Shown here: one piece after another, positions 10,191 through 21,256 of the stretch
How the letters are laid out: the number at the start of each line of letters is the position of its first letter
Numbering within the stretch: position 1 is the first letter of the stretch
Assembly (NCBI GenBank): GCA_019915015.1
Contig: JAHBBC010000028.1
Location: 310,001-374,000 of the forward strand
Source of the DNA: Auriscalpium vulgare
Lineage: Eukaryota; Basidiomycota; Agaricomycetes; Russulales; Auriscalpiaceae
Length of the DNA stretch: 64,000 nucleotides
Reading direction: 5' to 3'
Notes under the pieces: model-generated
Databases searched by the model: none
Seen by the model: the letters and a program-made list of their open reading frames with translations, nothing else
Told to the model about the DNA's origin: nothing
Translations under genes and position numbers: made by a program

Positions 10191-12044
10191 ATGCCGAATC
10201 CTCGCTGGGCTACACAGGAAGAATGGGATTGGCTAGTCCAGTATTGCCGCACACACTGCAAGCTATCGTTCACTAGAACGCAAGCTTCGACGTTTCGGTC
10301 AACTATGGTGGAGGCATTTTGCGAGAGGTTTCCCGTCGAGCGAAAAGAAGTTGACGGCGTGCGGGAGGACACGGAGGTGTGGATACAGAGGAGGATTGCG
10401 CGCAAGGAGGTGCGTGTGCGACTGTCTCCATTTCTTCATCTCTAACTCACGTCTACTTGTAGAAAGTCAGACAATGGATCAGCAACCATGCTCGCAAGAA
10501 TGCGGGCGACGCTCCAACCTCCGAACCCCTTCCCAAGTTTCTCCAACTCACGGACGTGCCCACCGGTGGCCGTGCTCACAGTGCTCTCAACCTCTTCCGT
10601 GCCGACCCTAAACCATCACGTTGCGCAGACCGCCCGCCAGACATTCATCGACAACGCTAAGGCAAGCGGAGATGAGATCGTTCAAAGCCAACTCCAGGCG
10701 CACGTCAACAAGGCAGTTGGGGAGGCGTATCGCGCCGATCCGGAGGCCGTGGCAAAGTACAGTGCCCTGAGTGAAGAGGAGAAGGCGGCTGCGGCTGCCA
10801 GACGCAAACAGGCGAAGGACTCCGTGGCCGGACCATCAGATGCAGCGGAGGGGTCGGAGGAAGCAATAGCTGCTCGACAAACGTACGTCCATCATTCCAT
10901 GTAGCTATATCTTTGTCTCATCAGCGGTACGCAGGATGTTACGCAATCTCGACTACACCCTGCAAAACATCCGCGCCGACTATTCTCAGAAGACGAACTG
11001 CGTTATCTTGACTGTTGTCGGGACTCTCAACGAAGTCGGTGGCCTTCAATTGATGTGGTGCGCGCCTTCAGTCCGCTGAAATGATGATTGTCTGATTACA
11101 TCTTTGCAGGGTGCCTCTGATCCGTCTGGCGAGGACGGCTTTGGCATAGCGGATGAAATCGAGCGAAGCGACAAATCTTTCAAGGCGGCCATGACGGAGT
11201 GTCTCACCCGTGTATTTCCAAGCATGCAGGATCCGACTGCTGAGGAACAGGCATCAGAGAACTCACCCGATGACGGTGCTACAACGCTTCCACAGACTCC
11301 CCGACGCCTCGCCACGCCCGCCACCCCTTCTACGAGTTCTCGGCGCTTTGTGAGAGCGTCGGCTACTCCTCAGCGCCCTTCGCAGCGGGATCCGGCAGTT
11401 GAGGAACCGAAGATACTGTCCCCGATCTTTGAGACCTCTTCCGCTAGTCAAGATCACACGCCATCCACAGTCGTGCCTGCCGGCATTCCTCCTCTTGACA
11501 TTCCTGAATACATGCCCCTAGTGGCCCATTGTCGTACACAGACAAAGACGAAGCGTCCCATCGGGACCAGGCAACTCCTACTGAAAATCAGGATGGCGTA
11601 CCCGATCAGGATGCCGAAGGTGCTCGGGATGCGGTCACTGCTGTTGAGGGGGGCGTCCTCGCTCAGGACGCCGAAGCTGCTCAGGATGTGGCTCAGGATG
11701 GCGTTTCCGCTCAGGAAGTCGCAGTCGAGCGCATTCAAACTTCCAAGTCGAAGGGAGGTCGCAAGAGAAAGGTGGCAGAGGTCGCACCACAGGAACCTCG
11801 TCGTTCAGGTCGTCGTAATACACAAGCACAGGTCCATGAAGAACTGTACGTATTTAAGCTAGCAATATTCTCTCGTCGCTCATTACTTATCGGTTTTTTG
11901 GGGTCAAGGGTTCCTGTAGCAAGCGCCTCAGTTGATGAAGCAACTAGCATAGTGCGGAGGTCGACACGGGGGCAACCGGCAGGGAAAAAGGAGAACGGTG
12001 ACACTCAGCCGGCAGCTAAGCGGCGTAAGACGACGAAGAAGTAG
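10191..12044 (+). CDS. Uncharacterised basic-tailed protein, multi-exon, with a likely frame break
   Basis: Exon 1 (10191-10409) begins MPNPRWATQEEWDWLVQYC. An intron with GTGCGT donor and TTGTAG acceptor (10410-10462) joins it to KVRQWISNHARKN. This W-rich start with a QWxxNxxR motif resembles fungal proteins found near transposons, but I do not know a function. The frame then shifts by one base around 10605-10640 to reach AQTARQTFIDNAKASGDEI. Later parts include NLDYTLQNIRADYSQKTNC (about 10945), LTVVGTLNEVGG, an acidic Ser/Pro-rich stretch (about 11110-11500), a QDAEGARDAV-type repeat of Gln/Asp/Ala, and a C-terminus with RRSGRRNTQ and RRSTRGQPAGKK that could act as AT-hook-like or nuclear localisation sequence. 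The stop is the first of two TAGs after lysines. Whether it is a resident gene or transposon cargo is open. Confidence 0.6.
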
Positions 12045-12359
12045 TAGTATATTTGTTATGTCGTTGCAATAATCCACAGTTTCCAAACGAGAGTTGCTTG
12101 CGTTCAAAAAACATGTACGTGAACTTGTACCGGTATTCGTTCTGTCCGTTACACAATAGCTGACGACATGTGGCCGGAAAATCCATAGATTATGAGGGTG
12201 TGGCCGTCCTTTCAAACTAGTTAAATCGAACAATGACATTATCGTCCCGCGTGACTACGGCCGGCCAAGACTCCTGGCCGGAATAAATAGTTGGTACCCT
12301 TGGCCTTTTTCACCGTAGTTCCCCCCGACCCACTCTCCCTCCCGCCTTGATCTTTCCGC

Positions 12360-13242
12360 ATGATGCTGAACGTTTCAGACGTTGAATACCGAAGAGTGCT
12401 GAAGACTCTCCCCCCTTCTTCACAGAAACAGCTCAAGGCCTTCGTAGTTCGCCTTGCTGGACGAAAGCCTGGGAGAACGGCTCCGTTTTGCAATCCCAAT
12501 CATAGTGTTGCCGCTATCGACATCCAGTACCGCTCTATGAACGAAAATCTCGGTCGCTACTATACAGTGGTACGTCATGAATTAATTCTTGCAGCATTCC
12601 TGACTCTTGCACAGTGCAAGGAACAACGACACATCAACTTCCTTACGCCTCCTCTCTCAGACGTGCAACACAATGAAATACTCGACATGTGCAAGTCATT
12701 GTCTGAAGCTCGACATGTCGTGTCGTCTCCCGTACGCGGCAGGTCTCGTCAACAGCGTGGTGACAAAAGACAGGTCGCCAGTTCCCCTGCTCGATCTCAA
12801 AGACGACGCACACCTCCAGATGTATTGCCGACCGAGGAGCCCGTACGCCGCACTCTGTTTCCTGTGGGACAGGGACACGTCCCAGTCCGCACACACGTTC
12901 TCAGTATTGCATATCTTGCTGTAAGCGGTCGTCTGTGTTTGTCCAAGAGTCAAGCGATCTGACTTCTTTGATTAGAAAGATGAAGACCCGGTTGCATGCA
13001 CACTGGCGTGGAACGACGGGTCTTCATTCCGGCTCCAAGACCACTGGAAGGACTACGAGCATCTTGATGTCAAGCCCACGGACAAGATATGGGTGTACGA
13101 CCCTGCGGCTGATCTCTGGGTTCATGACATTGTGCAGGATGTTCTGATTGAGGCCCCCGACATGCCCGAGCTTTTTGTATGGTGTCGAGACCATATATCA
13201 CCCCCCAACGTCTTTGATCTTTTCTCTGCCGTTCACGGTTGA
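12360..13242 (+). CDS. Uncharacterised protein of the 5.1-kb repeat, intact copy
   Basis: Two exons: 12360-12920 and 12976-13242, separated by a 55-base intron with GTAAGC donor and ATTAG acceptor. The join keeps phase (187 codons, then 88 plus stop), giving 275 aa starting MMLNVSDVEYRRVLKTLPP and ending in a Trp-rich region (KIWVYDPAADLWVHD, MPELFVWCRDH). A Lys/Arg/Ser-rich stretch (VRGRSRQQRGDKR) lies in the middle. The ATG is preceded by a pyrimidine-rich leader and an AATAAATAG box about 75 bases upstream, as expected for a fungal promoter. It faces the gag ORF tail to tail across the minisatellite. No family recognised. The correct splicing in this copy indicates a real gene rather than chance. 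Confidence 0.65.
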
Positions 13243-13329
13243 TGACACATGTGCGTCGTGCGTCGAACCATTCTTTTGTATAGTCATTTGGCTGACATCA
13301 AAGTAGTTCATTGCCATCTCTTCGAACTA

Positions 13330-13830
13330 GATCATCTCCCACTCCTTCGAAATAGTTCGCCGCATTGAAATACTTCATCATGAACTAGATCATTCCCCCA
13401 CTCCCCCATTGAAGTACTTCATCATGAACTAGATCATTCCCCACTCCCCCCTTGAAATACTTTGTCGTGAACTAGCTCATCCCGCACTCCCCCCTTGAAA
13501 TACTTCACGTTGAACTAGCTCATTCCGCTACTGGCCTTGAAGTATTTCACGTTGAACTAGATCATTCCGCACTCCACCCTTGAATTACTTCACGTTGAAC
13601 TAGCTCATTGTGCTACTGGCCTTGAAGTATTTCAGCGTGAACTAGATCATTCCGCACTCCACCCTTGAATTACTTCACGTTGAACTAGCTCATTGTGCTA
13701 CTGGCCTTGAAGTATTTCAGCGTGAACTAGATCATTCCGCACTCCACCCTTGAATTACTTCACGTTGAACTAGCTCATTGTGCTACTGGCCTTGAAGTAT
13801 TTCAGCGTGAACTAGATCATTGGTGACTGA
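13330..13830. repeat. GAACTAG minisatellite, copy 1
   Basis: About a dozen units of roughly 42 bases, each with TTGAA(G/A)TA(C/T)TTCA followed by a TGAACTAG box and CTCATT or ATCATT. In the second half they form an 84-base higher-order unit (alternating 'GATCATTCCGCACTCCACCC' and 'GCTCATTGTGCTACTGGC' types) repeated three times almost perfectly. The TTGAAGTACTTCA core is itself nearly palindromic. It lies between the convergent 3' ends of the upstream gene and the gag ORF. Confidence 0.9.
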
Positions 13831-13945
13831 CGCGCTATCAAACTATTTGGATTCTGCGGTGTAGAAGTATATTAACTGATAGTCATATTGAAGTAGTTCG
13901 GTATCGCATGAACTATTTGACATAAGACTAATTACTCAGCCTGAA

Positions 13946-16133
13946 CTAGTCCGGGTGATAGCAACGGCTCACCTTATTGTATGCTGGGTCCGCCTTGCGC
14001 TGCCCCGCGCTCCTTTGGTAACTCGCCGGCCCTACGTACGTCGCGTCGGGCACCTTCGCAAAAGGATGGATTGGAGTTGTTGACGGCTCCTCACCCGCTG
14101 TGGTGTCTTCGTCGGCCTGCCTTTGTTTGTCTGCGCTATGTCCAGTCTCTCCCGGTCGGTCGACTGCCTCCGGCTCGAAGGAAACCTGCTTCTTGGCTTG
14201 TGTAAACGGCTTCCTCTTCGGGATGACCACCTCTGGGACTCGTCGCGATCTTTCGCGCTCGCCGGGTAGCAGCCCTATTGCCTGGGGAAACTCGCCCGCG
14301 TCCAGTGCGGCCTGCCGGCGTTCCTTCTGAGCTTGCCTTTCCGCTCGGGCCGTCAGGGGTACTGCCATCTCCTGCTGGAGTTCCGTCATTCTGTCTTCGT
14401 TGGTCAATTGCGGCGTCAGTTGGATTAGGCCGGCGACTGTCTGCACTCTGGCCGGCACCGGCTCGTAGTCCATCGTCGTCAGCATCATGGCTTCTGACTG
14501 CCCGTGTTGATTCCCGGCGTAGTACGCATCCACCCGCTGCTTCAGCGGGCCTTCTCCTAGCGGGATGAGTCCTCACCCTTCAGAACGACCCGGTTGTTGT
14601 GGTCCCTTGATACGCGACTCGTCGCGATGTAGTCCTGGACCACCATACATTCCCTGACGAAGTGCCCCGTTTGGCCGCAGAATAGGCAGCCTGACGGCCC
14701 CCCTGCCCGCCTTGATTTCCTTGCGTGGTGCGCGGCTGTTGAGTCCCCGAGGCACCCCCATACCCCTGTGACCTCCGTTGTTCCCCTGGCTGACGAGCAT
14801 CCGCGCGAACTGTTCGGCGACCGCGGCTTTGATTGCTTCTTGAAACTGCTCTATGTTGATTGCAGGCTCTGTCGATGCGACCGCCACTGCCGGACCTGCG
14901 CTGACCGCTGGTACGATCGAGGGAGTGCCCCTCAGCTTGTACTCTCCTGCCTCTAGTACGTCGGCCATGGGGTACCGTGTTTCTTTATCGTGGTCCGGCA
15001 ATTTGATCTGCAGTCTCGTCGCCACCCGGTTCATGAGGCTGCCCTGGAAAGCGCGAAGGAACACGATATCGCGCTCACGGGTCGAGATCCTGCTTTTCTT
15101 AACCAGGAAGTCGGTGATCGCGAAGGTCTGCCGATAGATTCGCTGAGCTCGCCGCTGGACGCAATGCCCAGACGGTACCGACTGCCTACGAGCGCGTCCA
15201 TGTCCGCGATGGTATACTTGCGGTCCTCATCGGCTCCCGGGTATAGTTTAACAATGGCGTCCTGAAAGTCTTGGTAGGTCTTGGTGGGATCCTTAAACTC
15301 CGGCCTCGCTTCCCACTCCTCAGCCGTCGCGACGTCTAGGTAACGCACTGCGTGGCCCTTCTTCGCCGTATCATCCGCTAGTTGAGCCGGGCAAAGAGAT
15401 GGTTCAGCTCGTCAAAGTAGCGCGGTAACTCCCGGGCTTTCTGATTGAAAGACGGTGTGTTGCGGTCCCCGCGGGTAGGCATTGCGACTGGCGCGACGTT
15501 GGGCTGAGGCGGTATTACCGGTTGTCCGCCGCCTCCCCCTCCTCCACCGCCGCCGCCTCCACCGCCGCCACCTCCTCCGCCACCTGTTCCACCGCCTCCG
15601 CCGCCCGTTCCTGTTCCTTGTTGCTGTGCGTTCATTCCTGACTGTGTTGGCGACTTTGGGTTGCTGGGGTTCGAGCTGCTTGATAGAGCTCGTTGGGGAT
15701 TGTTGCTAGGTTCCGTGACGTTTCGTGAAGTCCTATCTTGTAAGGAAACGGCCTGTCCCCATCCCGGACTGACCCGTCCGTTCCTCGAGCATTCTCCCTC
15801 CGGATCATGCCCTGTGTGATGGTCGCTATCGCCACCATCAGAATTCAGAAGCAAACCTTCTAGTCCCTCGATTGTGACGCGATCCCCTCCTGTGATCAGG
15901 GACCTAGGGTCCTCTCCGGCGCGTCGGATCTCCCTACTGAGGGTCGGTCCACGCGGATCCTCTTCTTCTGATGGCAGACTTGATAGCGGTGAGACTTCCC
16001 CTTGCTCATCTTGTGGTTCCTCGATTTCTGCCTCTATGGCCGCCTGTCGCGACGTATTGCGAGCGTCCGCCCTCGTGGTCCTCTGCGGCTGTGTTCGCGT
16101 TGGGAGGTGGGCTATCTTGGGTTTCGGCGCCAT
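13946..16133 (-). pseudogene. Gag polyprotein of a Ty3/Gypsy-like element, copy 1 (frame-broken)
   Basis: Minus-strand segments in order: MAPKPKIAHLPTRTQPQRT start (16133), acidic PLSSLPSEEEDPRG, a glycine tract of about 25 residues encoded by GGN repeats (about 15535-15605), NTPSFNQKARELPRYFDELNHLF, a capsid-like stretch EWEARPEFKDPTKTYQDFQDAIVKLYPGADEDRKY (about 15330-15230), then the CCHC zinc knuckle region (about 14690) and a Lys/Glu-rich tail to 13946. Single-base frame breaks are visible near 15384, 15135 and around the knuckle. No protease, reverse transcriptase, RNase H or integrase follows: downstream is the minisatellite and an unrelated gene on the other strand. It therefore looks like a gag-only, non-autonomous element or a domesticated gag that has decayed. 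Confidence 0.75.
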
Positions 16134-17275
16134 GTTGATCAGCGACCGGGTGCCGTCTACGAGGCTGATTTTAAAGCTCGAACACGATCGTCATCACCAT
16201 ACCCCTCGCGGTGGGCTCCAAAATGATACGCTATCACCCGGGACGGACCCTAGCGGGGCGTGCGGCGAGTGCCTCTCAGGACAACAACCACCAACACTGC
16301 CTCCTACACGTCGCGATCCCAACCGGGTGACTAGACTTGCAGAGTGGGAAGGTGTTCGTGTCGCTGTCGCGCTTCGCGCCCTCCCGCGGTCGTGCGGGGC
16401 CACCTCCTACCGCCTAAACACCAAACTAAAACACTCACCTGCCTGTGGATGCCCTCTACGGGATCCGCCTCCGAGTGCTTCGCAACCGTGTGCGAAGCGT
16501 CCGCCTATGGGCCGTCGCGCCCCCTCTTGCCTGTCCACCTGCCTACCTGTGCCCACATCGGTGGGGTCCTGCCTTCCTAAGTCTGGTAGCGCCTCAGGCT
16601 ACAGTTTCTGTGAGGTAAAGGGTGTGGGTAGCTTGCGCCGCCCACAGGTTGATTGGGTTGCTACATCTCGCGCAGCTCCCTAAGTAGTGTCTCTACCTAC
16701 GTCGCTAAGCCCTCCCGATCTAGCCCGCTCCGGTGATCCGTTCCGTCACCAGTCCCGGTTGCTCCTGGGTCGCCGGACCACGTTCCCATCACCCACGCTC
16801 CCGCGACCCTGCGCATCGCATGCTGCTTCCCCGTCTCGCGACGTCTCGCTACACGCTTGCCCGCGGCCTGAACCTATCACCGCGCGATGCTGTGACGAGT
16901 GACATCACGGTCAACTGTGATGCCGGCAGCACGCAGGACAGTGCGCGCCGTCTGCGTGATTTTTGCTTGGGGTAAGTATTCCGAGGCTGCTAAGCTCACG
17001 AATCATGACACGCGCGGAGTGCGCAATCATCCCACCCTTCTCCTTGAAGCGGAATGCGCGCTCGAAAGGGTGGTCACGGTCCTCTCGCGCCGGTGAAAGT
17101 TCTCGAGCACGCGAGATTTGCCCAATTGAGGCGGTAGACGCGCATGCGAAGCGCGTTTCTTGTCCTTCTTGAGCCGGGCGACCTCCGTCATAGAAGGCTC
17201 TTGCTGACTGTGCCTGGACTCAGGCTGCATCATGTGGACTGTTGCAATTTCACGCGAACTTTGACTATACAGTTG
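16134..17275. other. Noncoding tail of repeat unit, copy 1
   Basis: About 1.1 kb upstream of the gag start, conserved in both copies of the unit. CT-rich on the plus strand, without a convincing ORF or splice pattern. By position it would be the leader or LTR-like region of the gag transcript. No primer-binding site was identified with confidence. Confidence 0.45.
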
Positions 17276-17507
17276 TACCGGTATTCGTTCTGTCGTTACA
17301 CAATAGCTGACGACATGTGCCGGAAAATCCATAGATTATGAGGGGGTGGCCGTCCTTTCAAACTAGTTAAATCGAACAATGACATTATCGTCCCGCGTGA
17401 CTACGCCGGCAAGACTCCTGGCCGGAATAAATAGTTGGTACCCTTGGCCTTTTTCACCGTAGTTCCCCCCCGACCCACTCTCCCTCCCGCCTTGATCTTT
17501 CCGCATG

Positions 17508-18372
17508 ATGCTGAACGTTTCAGACGTGAATACCGAAGAGTGCTGAAGACTCTCCCCCCTTCTTCACAGAAACAGCTCAAGGCCTTCGTAGTTCGCCTTG
17601 CTGGACGAAAGCCTGGGAGAACGGCTCCGTTTTGCAATCCCAATCATAGTGTTGCCGCTATCGACATCCAGTACCGCTCTATGAACGAAAATCTCGGTCG
17701 CTACTATACAGTGGTACGTCATGAATTAATTCTTGCAGCATTCCTGACTCTTGCACAGTGCAAGGAACAACGACACATCAACTTCCTTACGCCTCCTCTC
17801 TCAGACGTGCAACACAATGAAATACTCGACATGTGCAAGTCATTGTCTGAAGCTCGACATGTCGTGTCGTCTCCCGTACGCGGCAGGTCTCGTCAACAGC
17901 GTGGTGACAAAAGACAGGTCGCCAGTTCCCCTGCTCGATCTCAAAGACGACGCACACTCCAGATGTATTGCCGACCGAGGAGCCCGTACGCCGCACTCTG
18001 TTTCCTGTGGGACAGGGACACGTCCCAGTCCGCACACACGTTCTCAGTATTGCATATCTTGCTGTAAGCGGTCGTCTGTGTTTGTCCAAGAGTCAAGCGA
18101 TCTGACTTCTTTGATTAGAAAGATGAAGACCCGGTTGCATGCACACTGGCGTGGAACGACGGGTCTTCATTCCGGCTCCAAGACCACTGGAAGGACTACG
18201 AGCATCTTGATGTCAAGCCCACGGACAAGATAGGGGTGTACGACCCTGCGGCTGATCTCTGGGTTCATGACATTGTGCAGGATGTTCTGATTGAGGCCCC
18301 CGACATGCCCGAGCTTTTTGTATGGTGTCGAGACCATATATCACCCCCCAAAGTCTTTGATCTTTCTCTGCC
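17508..18372 (+). pseudogene. Second copy of the 5.1-kb repeat gene, frameshifted
   Basis: Same gene as at 12360-13242 with the same intron, but a T is missing 18 bases after the start (near 17526), which throws the frame. A C is missing near 17957, and several more indels or substitutions occur (near 18231 and 18361). As written it cannot make the full protein. Either it is a dead copy or these are assembly errors. Confidence 0.7.
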
Positions 18373-18454
18373 GTTCACGGTTGATGACACATGTGCGTCG
18401 TGCGTCGAACCATTCTTTTGTATAGTCATTGGCTGACATCAAGTAGTTCATTGC

Positions 18455-18960
18455 CATCTCTTCGAACTAGATCATCTCCACTCCTTCGAAATAGTTCGCC
18501 GCATTGAAATACTTCATCATGAACTAGATCATTCCCCACTCCCCCATTGAAGTACTTCATCATGAACTAGATCATTCCCCCACCCCCCCTTGAAATACTT
18601 TGTCGTGAACTAGCTCATCCCGCACTCCCCCCTTGAAATACTTCACGTTGAACTAGCTCATTCCGCTACTGGCCTTGAAGTATTTCACGTTGAACTAGAT
18701 CATTCCGCACTCCACCCTTGAATTACTTCACGTTGAACTAGCTCATTGTGCTACTGGCCTTGAAGTATTTCAGCGTGAACTAGATCATTCCGCACTCCAC
18801 CCTTGAATTACTTCACGTTGAACTAGCTCATTGTGCTACTGGCCTTGAAGTATTTCAGCGTGAACTAGATCATTCCGCACTCCACCCTTGAATTACTTCA
18901 CGTTGAACTAGCTCATTGTGCTACTGGCCTTGAAGTATTTCAGCGTGAACTAGATCATGG
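18455..18960. repeat. GAACTAG minisatellite, copy 2
   Basis: Same arrangement and nearly same unit count as the array in copy 1, including three 84-base higher-order units, with scattered single-base differences. Confidence 0.9.
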
Positions 18961-19072
18961 TGACTGACGCGCTATCAAACTATTTGGATTCTGCGGTGTA
19001 GAAGTATATTAACTGATAGTCATATTGAAGTAGTTCGGTATCGCATGAACTATTTGACATAAGACTAATTAC

Positions 19073-21256
19073 TCAGCCTGAACTAGTCCGGTGATAGCAA
19101 CGGCTCACCTTATTGTATGCTGGGTCCGCCTTGCGCTGCCCCGCGCTCCTTTGGTAACTCGCCGGCCCTACGTACGTCGCGTCGGGCACCTTCGCAAAAG
19201 GATGGATTGGAGTTGTTGACGGCTCCTCACCCGCTGTGGTGTCTTCGTCGGCCTGCCTTTGTTTGTCTGCGCTATGTCCAGTCTCTCCCGGTCGGTCGAC
19301 TGCCTCCGGCTCGAAGGAAACCTGCTTCTTGGCTTGTGTAAACGGCTTCCTCTTCGGGATGACCACCTCTGGGACTCGTCGCGATCTTTCGCGCTCGCCG
19401 GGTAGCAGCCTATTGCCTGGGGAAAACTCGCCCGCGTCCAGTGCGGCCTGCCGGCGTTCCTCTGAGCTTGCCTTTCCGCTCGGGCCGTCAGGGTACTGCC
19501 ATCTCCTGCTGGAGTTCCGTCATTCTGTCTTCGTGGTCAATTGCGGCGTCATTGGATTAGGCCGGCGACTGTCTGCACTCTGGCCGGCACCGGCTCGTAG
19601 TCCATCGTCGTCAGCATCATGGCTTCTGACTGCCCGTGTTGATTCCCGGCGTAGTACGCATCCACCCGCTGCTTCAGCGGGCCTTCTCCTAGCGGGATGA
19701 GTCCTCCACCCTTCAGAACGACCCGGTGTTGTGGTCCCTTGATACGCGACTCGTCGCGATGTAGTCCTGGACCACCATACATTCCCTGACGAAGTGCCCC
19801 GTTTGGCCGCAGAATAGGCAGCCTGACGGCCCCCTGCCCGCCTTGATTTCCTTGCGTGGTGCGCGCTGTTGAGTCCCCGAGGCACCCCCATAACCCCTGT
19901 GACCTCCGTTGTTCCCCTGGCTGACGAGCATCCGCGCGAACTGTTCGGCGACCGCGCTTTGATTGCTTCTTGAAACTGCTCTATGTTGATTGCAGGCTCT
20001 GTCGATGCGACCGCCACTGCCGGACCTGCGCTGACCGCTGGTACGATCGAGGGAGTGCCCCTCAGCTTGTACTCTCCTGCCTCTAGTACGTCGGCCATGG
20101 GGTACCGTGTTTCTTTATCGTGGTCCGCAATTTGATCTGCAGTCTCGTCGCCACCCGGTCATGAGGCTGCCCTGGAAAGCGCGAAGGAACACGATATCGC
20201 GCTCACGGGTCGAGATCCTGCTTTTCTTAACAGGAAGTCGGTGATCGCGAAGGTCTGCCGATAGAATTCGCTGAGCTCGCCGCTGGACGCAATGCCCAGA
20301 CGGTACCGACTGCCTACGAGCGCGTCCATGTCCGCGATGGTATACTTGCGGTCCTCATCGGCTCCCGGGTATAGTTTAACAATGGCGTCCTGAAAGTCTT
20401 GGTAGGTCTTGGTGGGATCCTTAAACTCCGGCCTCGCTTCCCACTCCTCAGCCGTCGCGACGTCTAGGTAACGCACTGCGTGGCCCTTCTTCGCCGTATC
20501 ATCCGCTAGTTGAGCCCGGGCAAAGAGATGGTTCAGCTCGTCAAAGTAGCGCGGTAACTCCGGGCTTCTGATTGAAAGACGGTGTGTTGCGGTCCCCGCG
20601 GGTAGGCATTGCGACTGGCGCGACGTTGGGCTGAGGCGGTATTACCGGTTGTCCGCCGCCTCCCCCTCCTCCCCGCCGCCGCCTCCACCGCCGCCACCTC
20701 CTCCGCCACTGTTCCACCGCCTCCGCCGCCCGTTCCTGTTCCTTGTTGCTGTGCGTTCATCCTGACTGTGTTGGCGACTTTGGGTTGCTGGGGTTCGAGC
20801 TGCTTGATAGAGCTCGTTGGGGATTGTTGCTAGGTTCCGTGACGTTTCGTGAAGTCCTATCTTGTAAGGAAACGGCCTGTCCCCATCCCGGACTGACCCG
20901 TCCGTTCCTCGAGCATTCTCCCTCCGGATCATGCCTGTGTGATGGTCGCTATCGCACCATCAGAATTCAGAAGCAAACCTTCTAGTCCCTCGATTGTGAC
21001 GCGATCCCCTCCTGTGATCAGGGACCTAGGGTCCTCTCCGGCGCGTCGGATCTCCCTACTGAGGGTCGGTCCACGCGGATCCTCTTCTTCTGATGGCAGA
21101 CTTGATAGCGGTGAGACTTCCCCTTGCTCATCTTGTGGTTCCTCGATTTCTGCCTCTATGGCCGCCTGTCGCGACGTATTGCGAGCGTCCGCCCTCGTGT
21201 GGTCCTCTGCGGCTGTGTTCGCGTTGGGAGGTGGGCTATCTTGGGTTCGGCGCCAT
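19073..21256 (-). pseudogene. Gag polyprotein of a Ty3/Gypsy-like element, copy 2 (frame-broken)
   Basis: Same ORF as in copy 1, starting at the ATG complementary to 21254-21256. Here the zinc knuckle is open in frame (CLFCGQTGHFVREC, C-x2-C-x4-H-x4-C, about 19825-19785), as is a GELSEFYRQTFAITDFLL segment (about 20265) that is broken in copy 1; conversely other segments open in copy 1 are broken here. The glycine tract is shorter and interrupted. As with copy 1, no pol domains are present. Confidence 0.75.

Larger units (their letters stand above)
12124..17275. repeat. 5.1-kb repeat unit, copy 1 of a tandem pair
   Basis: The sequence from TGTACCGGTATTCG (12126) to about 17275 (ending GACTATACA) is repeated immediately afterwards with the same order and content: a plus-strand spliced gene, a minisatellite, a minus-strand gag ORF and a 1.1-kb noncoding tail. 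The ends show TG...CA dinucleotides, as LTR retroelements do, but no third terminal copy is present at either outer edge and no target-site duplication is clear. It may be a non-autonomous gag-only retroelement, a tandem segmental duplication, or two haplotypes joined by the assembler. Confidence 0.85.

Noticed and set aside
13330..13830. CRISPR-like regular spacing in the minisatellite
   Set aside because: Eukaryotic contig; the 'spacers' are themselves repeated, so it is a tandem higher-order minisatellite.
12124..17275. Complete LTR retrotransposon
   Set aside because: No protease, reverse transcriptase, RNase H or integrase region, and no repeated termini within a single unit; only gag is recognisable.
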